Below are positions 13,618 through 21,406 of a DNA stretch of 28,010 bases, in pieces (the stretch's first letter is position 1; every line of letters starts with the position of its first letter). The position numbers and the translations under genes are program-made. The notes beneath the pieces are model-generated. The model saw only the letters and a program-made list of their open reading frames with translations, searched no databases and had not been told where the DNA came from. Origin of the DNA: an uncultured Bacillota bacterium (GTDB lineage Bacteria; Bacillota; Dehalobacteriia; UBA4068; UBA4997); contig CAQWMM010000019.1 in assembly GCA_948907985.1 (NCBI GenBank), positions 1-28,010 of the forward strand, in the 5' to 3' direction.

Positions 13618-14871
13618 TTACTTCATAAATCCGGAATACTGGCGCTCCATAATCTGGGCGTCCAGCTGCTTCATGGTTTCCAGAGCAACGCCCACAACGA
13701 TCAGCAGCGAAGTACCGCCGAAATAAATATTCAGGCCGGAAAGCTTGCTGGCCAGGAAAGGCAGCACGGCAATCGCCGCCAAGAAGATTGCGCCAGCCAG
13801 AGTAATTCTGGTCAAAACGCCGTCCAAATACTCCGAAGTAGGCTTACCCGGACGCAAACCGGGAATAAAACCACCGTTTTTCTGCAAATTCTCCGCCACC
13901 TCGCGGCAGTTAAAGGTAACCGCAGTATAAAAATAGGTGAAGAAGATAATCAGCATAACGTACATAATCATATAAAACCAGGAACCACTGCTGAACAGCC
14001 CGGCAATAAAGGCGGCAAAGCCGTTATTGGGGAACAGTCCGGCCAAAGTTGCCGGCAGCATCAGCAGCGACATTGCGAAGATGATCGGGATAACGCCGGT
14101 TTGGTTAACCTTGATCGGAATGTGGCTGCCCTGGCCGCCATACATCCGGCGGCCCACCATGCGCTTAGCATACTGAACCGGGATACGGCGCTGGGCCTCC
14201 TGGATAAATACTACGCCAGCGATAATCAGAACCGCCAGAATAACGAATAAAATCACCGTAATGATGTTGGTCTGGCCGCCCTGCACCGACGTTATAATCG
14301 TGCGGATGGTGCTGGGGATTGAGGAAAGAATACCAATGAAGATAATCAGCGATATACCGTTGCCAACACCATGCTCGGTAATCAATTCGCCCAGCCACAT
14401 CAAAAAACAGGTACCAGCCGTCAAAGTCAGCGCAACTACCAGATAGCTAAAAATGCCAGGGTTTTCCAGCGCGCCATGGATATAGAAAGTCATACCAATG
14501 GACTGGATAAAGGCCAGGCCGATTGCGCCATAACGAGTATACTGCGCCATTTTTTTGCGCCCCTCCTGGCCCTCTCTGGCCAGGTTTTCAAAATAGGGGA
14601 TAGCAATCGTCAACAGGTTCATAATAATTGATGCGTTGATATAGGGCATAATACCCATTGCGCACACGGTGAAGTACTTCAAAGAACCGCCGGAGAAAGT
14701 ATCCATCAGCGTCCACATGTCAGCGCCGAAAAGTTCACCCAGGGCGTCTTTGCTGATACCCGGCACCGGAATATGCGCAGCCAGGCGGAAAACCACAAAC
14801 ATCAGCAGCGTAAAGATAATCTTTTTACGCAGATCAGCAATCTTCCAGGCATTTTTCAAAGTAGTTAACAA
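13618..14871 (-). CDS. secY: Protein translocase subunit SecY (TTG start)
   Basis: 417 aa from a TTG at 14871, one base past the rplO stop, with GAGGTG seven bases upstream inside the rplO end. The product (M)LTTLKNAWKIADLRKKI is the standard SecY N-terminus, and the next ATG would remove half of helix 1. Ten membrane helices are expected; visible landmarks are HIPVPGI after helix 1, the plug-region GGSLKYFTVCAMGIMPYINA, QRRIPVQYAKR in cytoplasmic loop 4, and NCREVAENLQKNGGFIPGLR in loop 5. It forms the Sec channel. Confidence 0.98.
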   Translation of the reverse strand: MLTTLKNAWKIADLRKKIIFTLLMFVVFRLAAHIPVPGISKDALGELFGADMWTLMDTFSGGSLKYFTVCAMGIMPYINASIIMNLLTIAIPYFENLAREGQEGRKKMAQYTRYGAIGLAFIQSIGMTFYIHGALENPGIFSYLVVALTLTAGTCFLMWLGELITEHGVGNGISLIIFIGILSSIPSTIRTIITSVQGGQTNIITVILFVILAVLIIAGVVFIQEAQRRIPVQYAKRMVGRRMYGGQGSHIPIKVNQTGVIPIIFAMSLLMLPATLAGLFPNNGFAAFIAGLFSSGSWFYMIMYVMLIIFFTYFYTAVTFNCREVAENLQKNGGFIPGLRPGKPTSEYLDGVLTRITLAGAIFLAAIAVLPFLASKLSGLNIYFGGTSLLIVVGVALETMKQLDAQIMERQYSGFMK

Positions 14872-14872
14872 A

Positions 14873-15310
14873 TTATTTCACCTCAACTTTGCCGCCGGCA
14901 GCCACAATCTTTTCGGCAGCTGCTTTTGAGCAAGGCAGAGCAACCGTTAGCTGCTTAGTCAATTCTCCATTCGCCAACACTTTCAAGCCATCACGATTAT
15001 TTTTAACAACGCCATTCTGCAACAACAACTCTTCAGTAACAACTGTGCCGTTCTCAAATAGCTCCAAATCGGTCAGCGCCACCGGCACGAACTCCTTGCG
15101 GAAGTGGTTCTTAAAGCCGCGTTTTGGCAAGCGGCGGAAAATCGGCATCTGGCCGCCCTCAAAGCCCGGGCGCACCCCGCCGCCGCTTCTGGCCTTTTGG
15201 CCTTTCTGGCCGCGGCCGCTGGTTTTGCCCAAGGTAGAGCCAATACCGCGGCCCTTGCGAACCCGCTTCGGCCGAGAGCCCTCGTTTGGGCGCAAATCAT
15301 TCAGTTGCAT
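14873..15310 (-). CDS. rplO: 50S ribosomal protein L15
   Basis: 145 aa. It starts MQLNDLRPNEGSRPKRVRKG after GGGAGGTG. The Gly/Arg-rich N-terminal extension (GRGIGSTLGKTSGRGQKGQKARSGG) threads into 23S rRNA, and GFEGGQMPIFRRLPKRGF follows. Its end overlaps the ribosome site of secY with a one-base gap between genes, suggesting coupled translation. Confidence 0.98.
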   Translation of the reverse strand: MQLNDLRPNEGSRPKRVRKGRGIGSTLGKTSGRGQKGQKARSGGGVRPGFEGGQMPIFRRLPKRGFKNHFRKEFVPVALTDLELFENGTVVTEELLLQNGVVKNNRDGLKVLANGELTKQLTVALPCSKAAAEKIVAAGGKVEVK

Positions 15311-15335
15311 TTTTACACCTCCCTAATCTATATGC

Positions 15336-15515
15336 TTAGGCCTGCTCCACTTTAACAAGATGGGCTATTTTGCGAACCTTGCCCATAATATCGGGAGTAT
15401 CTTCCTGCATAACGCTACTCTGCAATTTGCGCAGCCCCAGGGAGGCCGCGATTGCTCTTTGTTTCTTGTTATAACCAATCGGGCTTTTGACAAGTGTAAT
15501 TTTAACTTTAGCCAT
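15336..15515 (-). CDS. rpmD: 50S ribosomal protein L30
   Basis: 59 aa from the ATG at 15515 (MAKVKITLVKSPIGYNKKQR), preceded by AGGAGGG; a TTG two codons upstream is less well spaced. Family features are the short ferredoxin-like fold, the segment LGLRKLQSSV and the C-terminal VRKIAHLVKVEQA. It lies between rpsE and rplO. Confidence 0.97.
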   Translation of the reverse strand: MAKVKITLVKSPIGYNKKQRAIAASLGLRKLQSSVMQEDTPDIMGKVRKIAHLVKVEQA

Positions 15516-15526
15516 TGCCAACCCTC

Positions 15527-16033
15527 CTAGCCCAAAATTTCTTCCACAGTTTTGCCGCGCAGCCGGGCAACCTGCTCCGCCGTCTTCATGCTCTTCAAAC
15601 CCTCCATAGTGGCGCGCACCATGTTAATCGGATTGTTGGAGCCCAAAGACTTTGTCAAAATATTAGAATATCCGGCAGCCTCCAAAACGGCGCGCACCGG
15701 GCCGCCGGCGATAACGCCAGTACCAGGAGCGGCGGGTTTCAGCATAACCCGGCCGGAACCAAACACGCCAACCACTTCATGCGGAACGGTGGTGTGCAAA
15801 ATCGGCACATGCACCATATCCTTTTTAGCCGCCTCAACAGCCTTGCGGATAGCCTCCGGCACCTCGGTGGCCTTGCCGATACCAAAGCCCACATTGCCTT
15901 TGCCGTCGCCAACCACCATCAAAGCTGCAAAGCGCTGGCGTTTGCCGCCTTTCACAACTTTGGCCACGCGGTTGATATGCACAACGGTTTCAATCATTTC
16001 AGGCGTATTATCTTTAGCTTCAAATCTAGCCAT
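15527..16033 (-). CDS. rpsE: 30S ribosomal protein S5
   Basis: 168 aa. S5 works in decoding accuracy and mRNA unwinding at the entry channel. The double-stranded RNA-binding N-terminal part reads VVHINRVAKVVKGGKRQRFAAL then VGDGKGNVGFGIGKATEVPEA. The C-terminal domain contains PAAPGTGVIAGGPVRAVLEAAG and the end LRGKTVEEILG. GGAGG precedes the ATG, 16 bp after rplR. Confidence 0.98.
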   Translation of the reverse strand: MARFEAKDNTPEMIETVVHINRVAKVVKGGKRQRFAALMVVGDGKGNVGFGIGKATEVPEAIRKAVEAAKKDMVHVPILHTTVPHEVVGVFGSGRVMLKPAAPGTGVIAGGPVRAVLEAAGYSNILTKSLGSNNPINMVRATMEGLKSMKTAEQVARLRGKTVEEILG

Positions 16034-16049
16034 ATTTTATATCCTCCTC

Positions 16050-16412
16050 TTAAAATTCCAGGCCGCCCTCTCTGGCGCCCTCCGCCAGAGCCGCAACCCG
16101 ACCATGATACAGGAGTCCGCCACGATCAAAAACCACACCTTTAATGCCCTTGGCCTGGGCTCTTTCCGCCAAAAGCTTGCCAACAGCCTTGGCTGCCTCA
16201 ACATTGCCGCCATAGTTGGCCCTCAAGTCGGCGTCCAAAGTGGAGGCCGCCGCCAATGTGCGGCCCAGGGTGTCGTCAATAATCTGTGCGTATATATGCT
16301 TCGCACTGCGATAGACGGCCAGTCTGGGGAATTCCGCTGTGCCGGAAATATTGCGGCGCACGCGATAATGCTTTTTCTGGCGTCTTGCCTTGCGGTCTAC
16401 CTTTTTAAACAA
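16050..16412 (-). CDS. rplR: 50S ribosomal protein L18 (TTG start)
   Basis: 120 aa from a TTG at 16412, giving (M)FKKVDRKARRQKKHYRVRR, the expected L18 beginning; AAGGAAGTG lies upstream. The nearby GTG is in another frame and runs into a stop. Core motifs are FPRLAVYRSAKHIYAQIIDD and FDRGGLLYHGRVAALAEGAR. L18 carries 5S rRNA onto the large subunit. A 120-bp gap with a promoter-like sequence and a palindrome separates it from rplF, much longer than is usual here. Confidence 0.97.
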   Translation of the reverse strand: MFKKVDRKARRQKKHYRVRRNISGTAEFPRLAVYRSAKHIYAQIIDDTLGRTLAAASTLDADLRANYGGNVEAAKAVGKLLAERAQAKGIKGVVFDRGGLLYHGRVAALAEGAREGGLEF

Positions 16413-16471
16413 GGTTATTCACTTCCTTTTTAAGTTATCTTTCTATCGCCGCCAGTAATCCTGCCCAGCCC

Positions 16472-16490
16472 GGTATATACATTATATACC
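16472..16490. promoter_or_regulatory. Palindrome overlapping a candidate internal promoter before rplR
   Basis: GGTATATA, CAT, TATATACC form 8-bp perfect arms. On the minus strand the palindrome overlaps an extended -10 (TGGTATATA) with a TTGATT -35 seventeen bases upstream. Direct repeats of CCGGGCT flank it. It could be an operator controlling the distal spc genes. Confidence 0.5.
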
Positions 16491-16532
16491 AAAAGCCCGG
16501 CAAATAATCAAGCGGCTAAAGACTTGGACCGA

Positions 16533-17075
16533 TTATTTTTTAGCGCCGGTTTTGCCAGCCTTTTTGGCCACATACTCGCCCTCGTAGCGGATACCCTTGC
16601 CTTTATAGGGTTCCGGCGGACGCTGGGCGCGGATTTTAGCAGCAAAGCCGCCCAAAACTTCTTTATTATAACCGCTCAAAACAATCTGGGTGGGTGTGGG
16701 GCAAGTGATTTCCACGCCCTCCGGGGCCGGCATCTCCACCGGATGGGATTTGCCAACGCTCAAAGACAGAACATTATTCTGCACAGCGGCGCGGTAACCA
16801 ACGCCAATGATTGTAAGCTTGCGCTCAAAGCCAGCGCTAACCCCGGTTACCATATTGGCCAGCAAAGCCCTGGTCAGGCCATGATAAGAACGAATTTTCG
16901 CCTCATCACTATCTCTTGTTACCAGGATCTGGCCAGCCTCCACCTTAACGCCAATTTCCGGGCGTACGTTATGCGACATTTCGCCTTTAGGCCCCTTAAC
17001 GGTAACCTGATGGCCGTCAATAGCCACATCCACGCCGGCCGGGATGACAATGGGCAGTTTACCAATTCTGGACAT
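16533..17075 (-). CDS. rplF: 50S ribosomal protein L6
   Basis: 180 aa, two homologous L6 domains. It starts MSRIGKLPIVIPAGVDVAID. Other landmarks are GPKGEMSHNV, the domain-linking TGVSAGFERKLTIIGVGYRA, and the C-terminal signature PPEPYKGKGIRYEGEYVAKKAGKT. AGAGGTG lies upstream. It sits near the sarcin-ricin loop where translation factors bind. Confidence 0.98.
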   Translation of the reverse strand: MSRIGKLPIVIPAGVDVAIDGHQVTVKGPKGEMSHNVRPEIGVKVEAGQILVTRDSDEAKIRSYHGLTRALLANMVTGVSAGFERKLTIIGVGYRAAVQNNVLSLSVGKSHPVEMPAPEGVEITCPTPTQIVLSGYNKEVLGGFAAKIRAQRPPEPYKGKGIRYEGEYVAKKAGKTGAKK

Positions 17076-17104
17076 TCCTTAAAACACCTCTTTCTTCTGC
17101 CTAC

Positions 17105-17128
17105 TTACCATATATTTTACCATATATA
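17105..17128. repeat. Tandem 12-bp duplication spanning the rpsH stop codon
   Basis: TTACCATATATT (17105-17116) and TTACCATATATA (17117-17128) are adjacent and differ at one base. The second copy encodes the last residues and stop of S8 (Y-I-W-stop); the first lies just downstream, as after a small slippage duplication. Confidence 0.7.
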
Positions 17129-17515
17129 GCAGAGAACCTCGCCGCCGAGCCCCTCTTTACGAGCAACTCTGTCAACCATCAGCCCTTTAGAGGTTGAGAT
17201 AATGGCAATGCCCAGGCCGCCCATCACGCGCGGCAGTTCATCCTTGCCGGCATAAACCCGCAAACCGGGCTTGGAGATTCTTTTCAATCCGTTAATAATT
17301 TTTTCGCGGCCAGCGCCATATTTCAGATACACTCTGATAACACCCTGCTTGCCGTCCTCAATCAATTCCACGTCGTTGATAAAGCCCTCGGCCTTCAAAA
17401 TTTCTGCCAGGCCCATCTTGGTTTTAGACGCCGGAATTTCCACTTTATCCATCAATACCATATTGGCATTTCTGATTCTTGTCAAAAAATCAGCGATAGG
17501 ATCAGTAACAACCAT
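17117..17515 (-). CDS. rpsH: 30S ribosomal protein S8
   Basis: 132 aa. It starts MVVTDPIADFLTRIRNANMV after AGGAGG. The C-terminal RNA-binding signature GGLGIAIISTSKGLMVDRVARK is intact, ending with LGGEVLCYIW. S8 binds helix 21 of 16S rRNA and is the classical translational repressor of the spc operon in E. coli; whether that holds here is unknown. Confidence 0.98.
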   Translation of the reverse strand: MVVTDPIADFLTRIRNANMVLMDKVEIPASKTKMGLAEILKAEGFINDVELIEDGKQGVIRVYLKYGAGREKIINGLKRISKPGLRVYAGKDELPRVMGGLGIAIISTSKGLMVDRVARKEGLGGEVLCYIW

Positions 17516-17549
17516 TAGGATATACCTCCTTCCTTAAAGCTCCGGCCGA

Positions 17550-17735
17550 TTACCAACTTGATTTGGTTACGCCGGGGATTTCGCCTTTATAAGCCAGCTC
17601 ACGGAAACAAATACGGCAAATGCCGAATTTACGCATATACGCATGAGGGCGGCCGCAGATTTTGCAGCGGTTATAACCCCGCACCTGGAATTTAGGTTTC
17701 CGTTGTTGCTTGGCAATCATAGATTTCTTAGCCAC
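17550..17735 (-). CDS. rpsN: 30S ribosomal protein S14, type Z (zinc form, GTG start)
   Basis: 61 aa from a GTG at 17735, preceded by AGGAGGG. The zinc ligands are Cys24, Cys27, Cys40 and Cys43 (CKIC, CRIC), making this the short zinc-dependent S14 of Gram-positives. It ends FRELAYKGEIPGVTKSSW, the family C-terminus. It lies between rplE and rpsH. Confidence 0.97.
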   Translation of the reverse strand: MAKKSMIAKQQRKPKFQVRGYNRCKICGRPHAYMRKFGICRICFRELAYKGEIPGVTKSSW

Positions 17736-17746
17736 AAGATTCCCTC

Positions 17747-18292
17747 CTAATTATTAGCGTAAGGCATACCCATCTGAGCAAGCAATTCCTTACATTCAGC
17801 GTCAGTTTTGGCGCTGGTTACAAAACAAACCTCCAAACCGCGCAGACGGTCAATCTTTTCATAATCAATTTCCGGGAAGATCAGCTGTTCCTTAAGGCCC
17901 AGCGTGTAGTTGCCGCGGCCGTCAAAAGCCTTGTCAGATACGCCTTTGAAGTCGCGAACCCTGGGCAGAGAAACGGAAATCAGCTTATCCACAAATTCAT
18001 ACATCCGCTGGCCGCGCAGAGTAACCTTACAGCCAATGGCCATGCCCTCTCTGATTTTGAAAGAGGCGATGGATTTTTTGGCCCGGGTTACAATCGGTTT
18101 CTGGCCGGAAATTGTGGCCAAATCCGAAACCGCAGCGTCCAGAGCCTTGGGGTTCTGCACAGCCTCGCCCAAACCCATATTGATAACGACCTTTTCCAGC
18201 TTGGGAATCTCCATAACATTTTTATAAGCAAATTTTTCCTGGAGAGAAGGTCTGATCTCGCTGTCATAGCGCTCTTTTAATCTGTTTGCCAT
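17747..18292 (-). CDS. rplE: 50S ribosomal protein L5
   Basis: 181 aa, normal length. Blocks: NVMEIPKLEKVVINMGLGEA near 25-44, then ARKSIASFK-like RAKKSIASFKIREGMAIG. The basic RNA-contact part VTLRGQRMYEFVDKLISVSL and RVRDFKGVSDKAFDGRGNY follow. L5 contacts 5S rRNA and P-site tRNA. Gap to rplX is 24 bp with a ribosome site GGAGG. Confidence 0.98.
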   Translation of the reverse strand: MANRLKERYDSEIRPSLQEKFAYKNVMEIPKLEKVVINMGLGEAVQNPKALDAAVSDLATISGQKPIVTRAKKSIASFKIREGMAIGCKVTLRGQRMYEFVDKLISVSLPRVRDFKGVSDKAFDGRGNYTLGLKEQLIFPEIDYEKIDRLRGLEVCFVTSAKTDAECKELLAQMGMPYANN

Positions 18293-18316
18293 TTTAAAAG
18301 CTCCTCCTTTCTCTCA

Positions 18317-18643
18317 CTACTTATCAAATTTGCTGCCGCATTTAACGCAGGCCCGCACTCTTCTGCCGTCCTTGCCCTCAACGTGCGCCAGGCGTACGCC
18401 CTTTTTGCACTTCGGGCAATACATCATAACATTGGATGCGTCGATAAAGGCCTCTTTTTCCTTAATACCGCCCTGGGGATCGTTCTTGCTGGGTTTGGTG
18501 TGCCGCTTAATCATGGCCACATTTTCCACCACAACCTTGCCCTTAGAGGGGCTGGCAGCCAGCACCTTACCGGTAGCGCCGGCGTCTTTGCCGGAAATCA
18601 CCACCACTGTATCGCCTTTTTTAACGTGTAACTTATTCGCCAT
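18317..18643 (-). CDS. rplX: 50S ribosomal protein L24 with C-terminal zinc-ribbon-like cysteines
   Basis: 108 aa. The KOW motif region reads KKGDTVVVISGKDAGATGKV near 8-27. The second half carries MYCPKCKKGVRL and ACVKCGSKF, two CxxC pairs that could bind zinc, a variant seen in a number of Bacillota. L24 starts large-subunit assembly at the 5' end of 23S rRNA. It lies between rplN and rplE. Confidence 0.97.
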   Translation of the reverse strand: MANKLHVKKGDTVVVISGKDAGATGKVLAASPSKGKVVVENVAMIKRHTKPSKNDPQGGIKEKEAFIDASNVMMYCPKCKKGVRLAHVEGKDGRRVRACVKCGSKFDK

Positions 18644-18661
18644 TATTCCACCTCCCGGCCA

Positions 18662-19030
18662 TCACAGCACTTCGGGAGCCAGGGATACGATCTTCATAAA
18701 ATCGCGTTCTCTCAGCTCTCTGGCCACAGGCCCGAAAATACGGGTACCCCTTGGCTGGTTTTGTTCGTTGATAATCACGCCGGTATTTTCATCGAAACGG
18801 ATATATGAACCATCCGGGCGTTTAATAGGTTTCTTGGTGCGTACCACAACGGCCCGGACTACATCGCCCTTCTTAACCACGCCGCCGGGTGTTGCCACCT
18901 TAACGGAACACATAATCACGTCCCCCACAGTGGCGTAGCGCCGCTTTGAGCCGCCCAAAACCTTAATGCACAGCAGCTCCTTGGCGCCAGTATTATCACC
19001 GACTTTTAATCTGGTTTCAGCTTGAATCAT
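18662..19030 (-). CDS. rplN: 50S ribosomal protein L14
   Basis: 122 aa, exact family length. It starts MIQAETRLKVGDNTGAKELL; further landmarks are KVLGGSKRRYATVGDVIMCSV, RAVVVRTKKPIKRPDGSYIR, and the end LRERDFMKIVSLAPEVL. L14 lies at the subunit interface and is where ribosome-silencing factors dock. GGAGCGG-type ribosome site upstream, 32 bp after rpsQ. Confidence 0.98.
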   Translation of the reverse strand: MIQAETRLKVGDNTGAKELLCIKVLGGSKRRYATVGDVIMCSVKVATPGGVVKKGDVVRAVVVRTKKPIKRPDGSYIRFDENTGVIINEQNQPRGTRIFGPVARELRERDFMKIVSLAPEVL

Positions 19031-19062
19031 TTAAAAGCCGCTCCTTTCTATATTAGTCTGCC

Positions 19063-19332
19063 TTAGATAACCGGAGCCTTCTCCACGATGGTTTGCAGAC
19101 GCCATCTTTTATCCTTAGACAAAGGTCTGGTTTCCACAATTTGCACTCTATCGCCAACGCGGGCCTCGTTATTTTCATCGTGCGCCTTATACTTTTTGCT
19201 GGTCAGCATGGTTCTACCATAAAGAGGATGAGCTACACGAGTTTCCACCTTAACAACAATGGTCTTTTCCATTTTATCTGAAACAACAATGCCAATCTGG
19301 CTTTTGCGGTTTTTTCTTTCAGCCGTGTTCAT
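19063..19332 (-). CDS. rpsQ: 30S ribosomal protein S17
   Basis: 89 aa. The OB-fold core reads QIGIVVSDKMEKTIVVKVET followed by HPLYGRTMLTSKKYKAHDE and VGDRVQIVETRPLSKDKRWR. The N-terminus MNTAERKNRKS is typical. It lies 21 bp after rpmC with AGGAGG before the ATG. Confidence 0.98.
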   Translation of the reverse strand: MNTAERKNRKSQIGIVVSDKMEKTIVVKVETRVAHPLYGRTMLTSKKYKAHDENNEARVGDRVQIVETRPLSKDKRWRLQTIVEKAPVI

Positions 19333-19353
19333 TAAAAATTGCTCCTCCTTTCT

Positions 19354-19557
19354 TTAGGCCTGGGCCTGCTTGAGTTCCCTCTCACGAATGATCGTCTTCA
19401 CCCGCGCCATATCTTTTTTAACGTCCTTAATGCTGGAGGGGTTTTCCAGCTGCCCGGTGGCTGCGCGAAAACGCAGATTGAACAGCTCAACCTTCAAATC
19501 AGCAACTTTCTTCTGCAATTCATCATTAGATAAATCGCGGATATCCTTTGCTTTCAT
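19354..19557 (-). CDS. rpmC: 50S ribosomal protein L29
   Basis: 67 aa, two-helix protein at the polypeptide exit. It starts MKAKDIRDLSNDELQKKVAD and contains LFNLRFRAATGQLENPSSI and IKDVKKDMARVKTIIRERE. Its ATG shares one base with the rplP stop (TAATG), so translation is coupled. Confidence 0.97.
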   Translation of the reverse strand: MKAKDIRDLSNDELQKKVADLKVELFNLRFRAATGQLENPSSIKDVKKDMARVKTIIRERELKQAQA

Positions 19558-19982
19558 TATGCTTCAACCTCCCCTTGGTTCTTGGTTACAAACTTGCACT
19601 TAACAGGCAGTTTGTGGGCAGCCAAACGCATGGCCTCTCTGGCGACTTCCTCCGAAACGCCGGCGATTTCAAACATCACCTTGCCCGGTTTAACCACGGC
19701 CACCCAAAACTCGGGCGCGCCTTTGCCGGAGCCCATACGGGTATCAGCCGGTTTTTTGGTAACGGGCTTCTGCGGAAAAATCTTAATCCAAACCTGGCCG
19801 CCACGCTTGATATAACGAGTCATAGCAACACGAGCCGCCTCAATCTGCCGGCTGGTGATCCAGCTGGCCTCGGTTGATTGCAGGCCAAAATCGCCGTAGG
19901 CCACAAAATTGCCCTTATGCGCCTCGCCCTTCATACGGCCCCGGTGTTGGCGGCGATATTTAACTCTTTTTGGCAATAACAT
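19557..19982 (-). CDS. rplP: 50S ribosomal protein L16
   Basis: 141 aa. It starts MLLPKRVKYRRQHRGRMKG. Landmarks are NFVAYGDFGLQSTEASWITS, ARVAMTRYIKRGGQVWIKIF, and MGSGKGAPEFWVAVVKPGKV. L16 is a late-assembly protein near the A site. Stop and start overlap with rpmC, and it begins directly after rpsC. Confidence 0.98.
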   Translation of the reverse strand: MLLPKRVKYRRQHRGRMKGEAHKGNFVAYGDFGLQSTEASWITSRQIEAARVAMTRYIKRGGQVWIKIFPQKPVTKKPADTRMGSGKGAPEFWVAVVKPGKVMFEIAGVSEEVAREAMRLAAHKLPVKCKFVTKNQGEVEA

Positions 19983-20714
19983 TTATGCGCCCTCCTCCGT
20001 ACCTTTTCTTCTGTTACGCGGACGATTCTGTCTGCGGTTATTATTAGGTCTGGCCTCTTCTTTCTTTTCCTCGGTCGGCAGCGGTCTGCCGCCCAAAACC
20101 TCGCCTTTATAGATCCAAACCTTGATGCCGATTTTACCATAAGTGGTGTTAGCCTCGGCGGTGGCATAATCAATATCCGCGCGCAGCGTGTGCAGCGGCA
20201 CCTTGCCCTCCGAAGTCCACTCGGTTCTGGCAATTTCCGCGCCGCCCAAACGGCCGGAACACATAATCTTGATACCCTCGGCGCCCATGCGCATGGTGCG
20301 GCCCATGGCCTGTTTCATAGCCCGGCGAAAAGCAATACGTCTTTCCAGCTGGTCGGCGATATTCTCGGCCACCAGCTGAGCGTCCATCTCCGGTCTGGCC
20401 ACCTCCACAATATTGACGAAGACATTTTTGTCCGTCAATTTGCGCAGCTCCTGGCGGAGCGTTTCCACATCTGCGCCGCCGCGGCCAATCACAATGCCCG
20501 GCTTGGCGGTGAAGATGCTAACCTTAACCCGGTTAGCGGCGCGCTCAATCTCCAGGCGAGAGATGCCGGTGTGATATAACTTCTTCTTCAGGAACTGGCG
20601 GATTTTATAGTCCTCCAGCAAAAAATCGGAATATTGTTTTTCAGCGTACCAACGGGAATCCCAGTTTTTGATAACGCCAACGCGCAGTCCCTTAGGATTA
20701 ACCTTTTGTCCCAC
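19983..20714 (-). CDS. rpsC: 30S ribosomal protein S3 (GTG start, extended tail)
   Basis: 243 aa from a GTG at 20714, with GGAGG nine bases upstream; the product (M)GQKVNPKGLRVGVIKNWD is standard. The KH domain is visible around KPGIVIGRGGADVETLRQEL, and the C-terminal S3 domain around RMGAEGIKIMCSGRLGGAEI and YGKIGIKVWIYKGEV. About 25 residues beyond the usual end form a charged, Arg/Asn-rich tail (NNNRRQNRPRNRRKG). The stop directly abuts the start of rplP. Confidence 0.98.
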   Translation of the reverse strand: MGQKVNPKGLRVGVIKNWDSRWYAEKQYSDFLLEDYKIRQFLKKKLYHTGISRLEIERAANRVKVSIFTAKPGIVIGRGGADVETLRQELRKLTDKNVFVNIVEVARPEMDAQLVAENIADQLERRIAFRRAMKQAMGRTMRMGAEGIKIMCSGRLGGAEIARTEWTSEGKVPLHTLRADIDYATAEANTTYGKIGIKVWIYKGEVLGGRPLPTEEKKEEARPNNNRRQNRPRNRRKGTEEGA

Positions 20715-20716
20715 TG

Positions 20717-21058
20717 TTAAGCCTCCTCTCTTTCCGCAACCACCACAGTAACATGGCTGGTGCGATGTACCATACGGTCGGCACGCCCCTGTGCTCTGGG
20801 TTTAATCCGCTTCAGGCTTGGGCCCTGATCAACGATTGCGGATTTAACCACCAGATTTGTTCTGTCCAATTCCAGATTGTTTTCCGCATTAGCAGTAGCG
20901 GAAAGCAACACCTTTTGAATAACTTTAGCAGCTTTATTGGGCGTGTAACGGAGAATGGCTTCAGCTTCCTGTATATCCTTCCCCTTAATCAGATTGGCCA
21001 CCAAGCGGGCTTTTCTGGGGGACATACGAACATATTTGGCAATGGCTTTTGCCTCCAT
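20717..21058 (-). CDS. rplV: 50S ribosomal protein L22
   Basis: 113 aa from the ATG at 21058 (MEAKAIAKYVRMSPRKARLV), preceded by GGAGG. The beta-hairpin that lines the exit tunnel corresponds to the region around RIKPRAQGRADRMVHRTSHV, the macrolide-relevant part, and appears normal. It lies two bases upstream of the rpsC start. Confidence 0.98.
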   Translation of the reverse strand: MEAKAIAKYVRMSPRKARLVANLIKGKDIQEAEAILRYTPNKAAKVIQKVLLSATANAENNLELDRTNLVVKSAIVDQGPSLKRIKPRAQGRADRMVHRTSHVTVVVAEREEA

Positions 21059-21099
21059 TAACAACTACCTCCTCTCGGTAATCTAACTAAACCTGGCTC

Positions 21100-21384
21100 T
21101 TATTTCGCTTTAGAGCCTTTTTCCACCAAAGAGCCATGGCCGCGATAACGTCTGGTCAAAACGAACTCGCCCAGCTTATGCCCAACCATATCCTCGGTGA
21201 TATAAACCGGCACATGTTTTCTGCCGTCATGCAGGGCGATAGTATGCCCAACCATCTGCGGAAAGATTGTGGAACGGCGGCTCCAGCTTTTGATAACTTT
21301 TTTGTCGCCGCTTTCATTCATGGCCTCGATTTTAGCCAGCAGGCGGCCTTCACAATAAGGCCCCTTCTTCAAACTTCTACCCAT
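21100..21384 (-). CDS. rpsS: 30S ribosomal protein S19
   Basis: 94 aa. It starts MGRSLKKGPYCEGRLLAKIE; the core contains KVIKSWSRRSTIFPQMVGHT and VYITEDMVGHKLGEFVLTR, ending in the basic tail that approaches the A-site tRNA. AGGAGG lies upstream, 22 bp after rplB. Confidence 0.98.
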   Translation of the reverse strand: MGRSLKKGPYCEGRLLAKIEAMNESGDKKVIKSWSRRSTIFPQMVGHTIALHDGRKHVPVYITEDMVGHKLGEFVLTRRYRGHGSLVEKGSKAK

Positions 21385-21406
21385 AAGTCAAATCCTCCTT
21401 CCACAA

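Noticed and set aside
15552..16433. A 293-codon plus-strand frame over rpsE and rplR
   Set aside because: It is the complement of two conserved ribosomal genes and shows no recognisable domain.
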